Assembly (NCBI RefSeq): GCF_013177735.1
Contig: NZ_WOEZ01000052.1
Location: forward strand, 1 to 64,000
Source of the DNA: Paraburkholderia elongata
GTDB lineage: Bacteria; Pseudomonadota; Gammaproteobacteria; Burkholderiales; Burkholderiaceae
DNA: 64,000 nucleotides
Reading direction: 5' to 3'
In this document: positions 63,383 to 64,000 of the stretch, in pieces
How the letters are laid out: each line of letters opens with the position of its first letter
Position numbering within the stretch: the stretch's first letter is position 1
Notes under the pieces: model-generated
What the model was told of the DNA's origin: nothing
What the model saw: the letters and a program-made list of their open reading frames with translations, nothing else
Databases searched by the model: none
Translations under genes and position numbers: made by a program

Positions 63383-64000
63383 ATGGATTTGAATCTTCGG
63401 GACATCCGCGCGTTTATCTCCGTCGCGCAAACGGGCAGCTTCACGCGTGCGGCGACACGGCTGCACCTTTCCCAACCGGCCTTGACGGTGCAGATTCGCC
63501 GCCTCGAGGAAACCGTGGGCATGCGGCTCTTCGATCGCAACAGCCGCAATGTCGCGCTGACGCCGACCGGCCGCGAGCTGCTGCCGCTGCTGCAGAAGTC
63601 GCTGCACGATATGGAACATGTGCTGATCGACGCGCGTGCGCTCGGCGAGGGAACCAGCGGCACGGTGCGGATCGCGTGCCTGCCGACGTTCGCGGCCAGC
63701 GTCTTGCCCGAACTCGTGCAGGACATGAAGAAGGCCGTGCCGCGCGTGAGCTTCCATGTGCGCGACGTGGTCGCCAGCATGGTCAACACGCTGGTGCGCA
63801 GCGAGGAGGTCGATATCGGGCTGACCGGCGGAGAACTGGACGATACGGGCTTCGAGGTGCTGCACGCGGGCATCGATCGCCTGGTGGCGGTTTTTCCGAA
63901 GCGCCATGCGCTGGCGCGGCGGCGGCGCATCACGCTGGCCGACCTCGCCGCAGTGCCGCTCGTGCTGACAGCACAAGGCACGAGCGTGCGGGCCGTGGTC
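63383..64000 (+). CDS. LysR-family regulator, 3' end outside the window
   Basis: 206 codons are open from ATG 63383 to the window edge. The helix-turn-helix is MDLNLRDIRAFISVAQTGSFTRAATRLHLSQPALTVQIRRLEETVGMRLFDRNSRNVALTPTG in outline, followed by the start of the effector domain (TVRIACLPTFAASVLPELVQDMKKAVPRVSFHV). About a third of the protein lies outside. It is divergent from the CitMHS-AtuA operon and probably controls it. Confidence 0.92.
   Translation, partial: MDLNLRDIRAFISVAQTGSFTRAATRLHLSQPALTVQIRRLEETVGMRLFDRNSRNVALTPTGRELLPLLQKSLHDMEHVLIDARALGEGTSGTVRIACLPTFAASVLPELVQDMKKAVPRVSFHVRDVVASMVNTLVRSEEVDIGLTGGELDDTGFEVLHAGIDRLVAVFPKRHALARRRRITLADLAAVPLVLTAQGTSVRAVV

Overview
The window is a GC-rich chromosomal segment from a Betaproteobacterium, most likely a Burkholderia/Paraburkholderia-type soil or plant-associated bacterium. 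I infer this from the many LysR regulators, four-part porin/transporter/regulator catabolic clusters, Burkholderiales-type trimeric porins, and the overall style of the proteins. No tool was run. All calls come from reading the sequence and the translations. Most of the window is accessory catabolic and regulatory DNA. No phage, insertion sequence, rRNA, tRNA or CRISPR array was seen.

Layout. 1-3.1 kb: a cupin protein, a LuxR-type regulator whose coding signal begins upstream of any normal start codon, and an MFS transporter. 3.2-7.1 kb: a divergent D-amino-acid/arginine-type cluster (FAD oxidoreductase and periplasmic binding protein on the minus strand; ornithine-cyclodeaminase-family enzyme and YheO/DauR-type regulator on the plus strand) around a 21-bp palindrome. 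7.3-12.4 kb: two large secreted proteins, a glycosidase-like enzyme with a Thr-Pro linker encoded by a hexanucleotide microsatellite and a beta-propeller-like protein, separated by 0.9 kb without genes. 12.6-16.4 kb: LysR/NmrA-reductase divergent pair, a class C beta-lactamase-fold hydrolase and a BON-domain protein. 16.4-23.9 kb: porin, MFS transporter, CoA-transferase, acyl-CoA dehydrogenase and acyl-CoA synthetase under a divergent LysR with a palindromic site, a carboxylic-acid degradation unit. 23.9-30.4 kb: small secreted protein, porin, esterase-like hydrolase, SnoaL-fused flavin monooxygenase and its GAF/Fis regulator. 30.5-33.6 kb: TetR/metallo-hydrolase divergent pair, then an ECF sigma factor - membrane protein - ferredoxin operon.

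33.6-37.1 kb holds a CHASE-PAS-GGDEF-EAL c-di-GMP enzyme overlapped by a periplasmic binding protein gene, resembling the NspS/MbaA arrangement. 37.4-43.1 kb is the methionine region: metR, intact metE, a second metE copy broken by a nonsense codon and a frameshift, and a 5'-truncated cobalamin riboswitch with no gene behind it. 43.1-49.4 kb: porin, LysR, a histidine-ammonia-lyase family enzyme that lacks the MIO-forming Ala-Ser-Gly (best guess ergothionase), an amino-acid-type binding protein and another LysR. 49.6-56.2 kb: an MFS exporter, a RidA remnant, a COG4280-type membrane protein, the Kup potassium transporter with a clear intrinsic terminator, and a DHA2-type drug exporter. 56.3-60.2 kb: D-glucarate dehydratase, its transporter and a divergent GntR regulator. 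60.2-64 kb: a split AtuA-type pair with a CitMHS transporter and a divergent LysR that runs off the end of the window.

The most interesting items are the MIO-less lyase locus, the binding-protein/c-di-GMP module, and the decayed metE plus orphan riboswitch.
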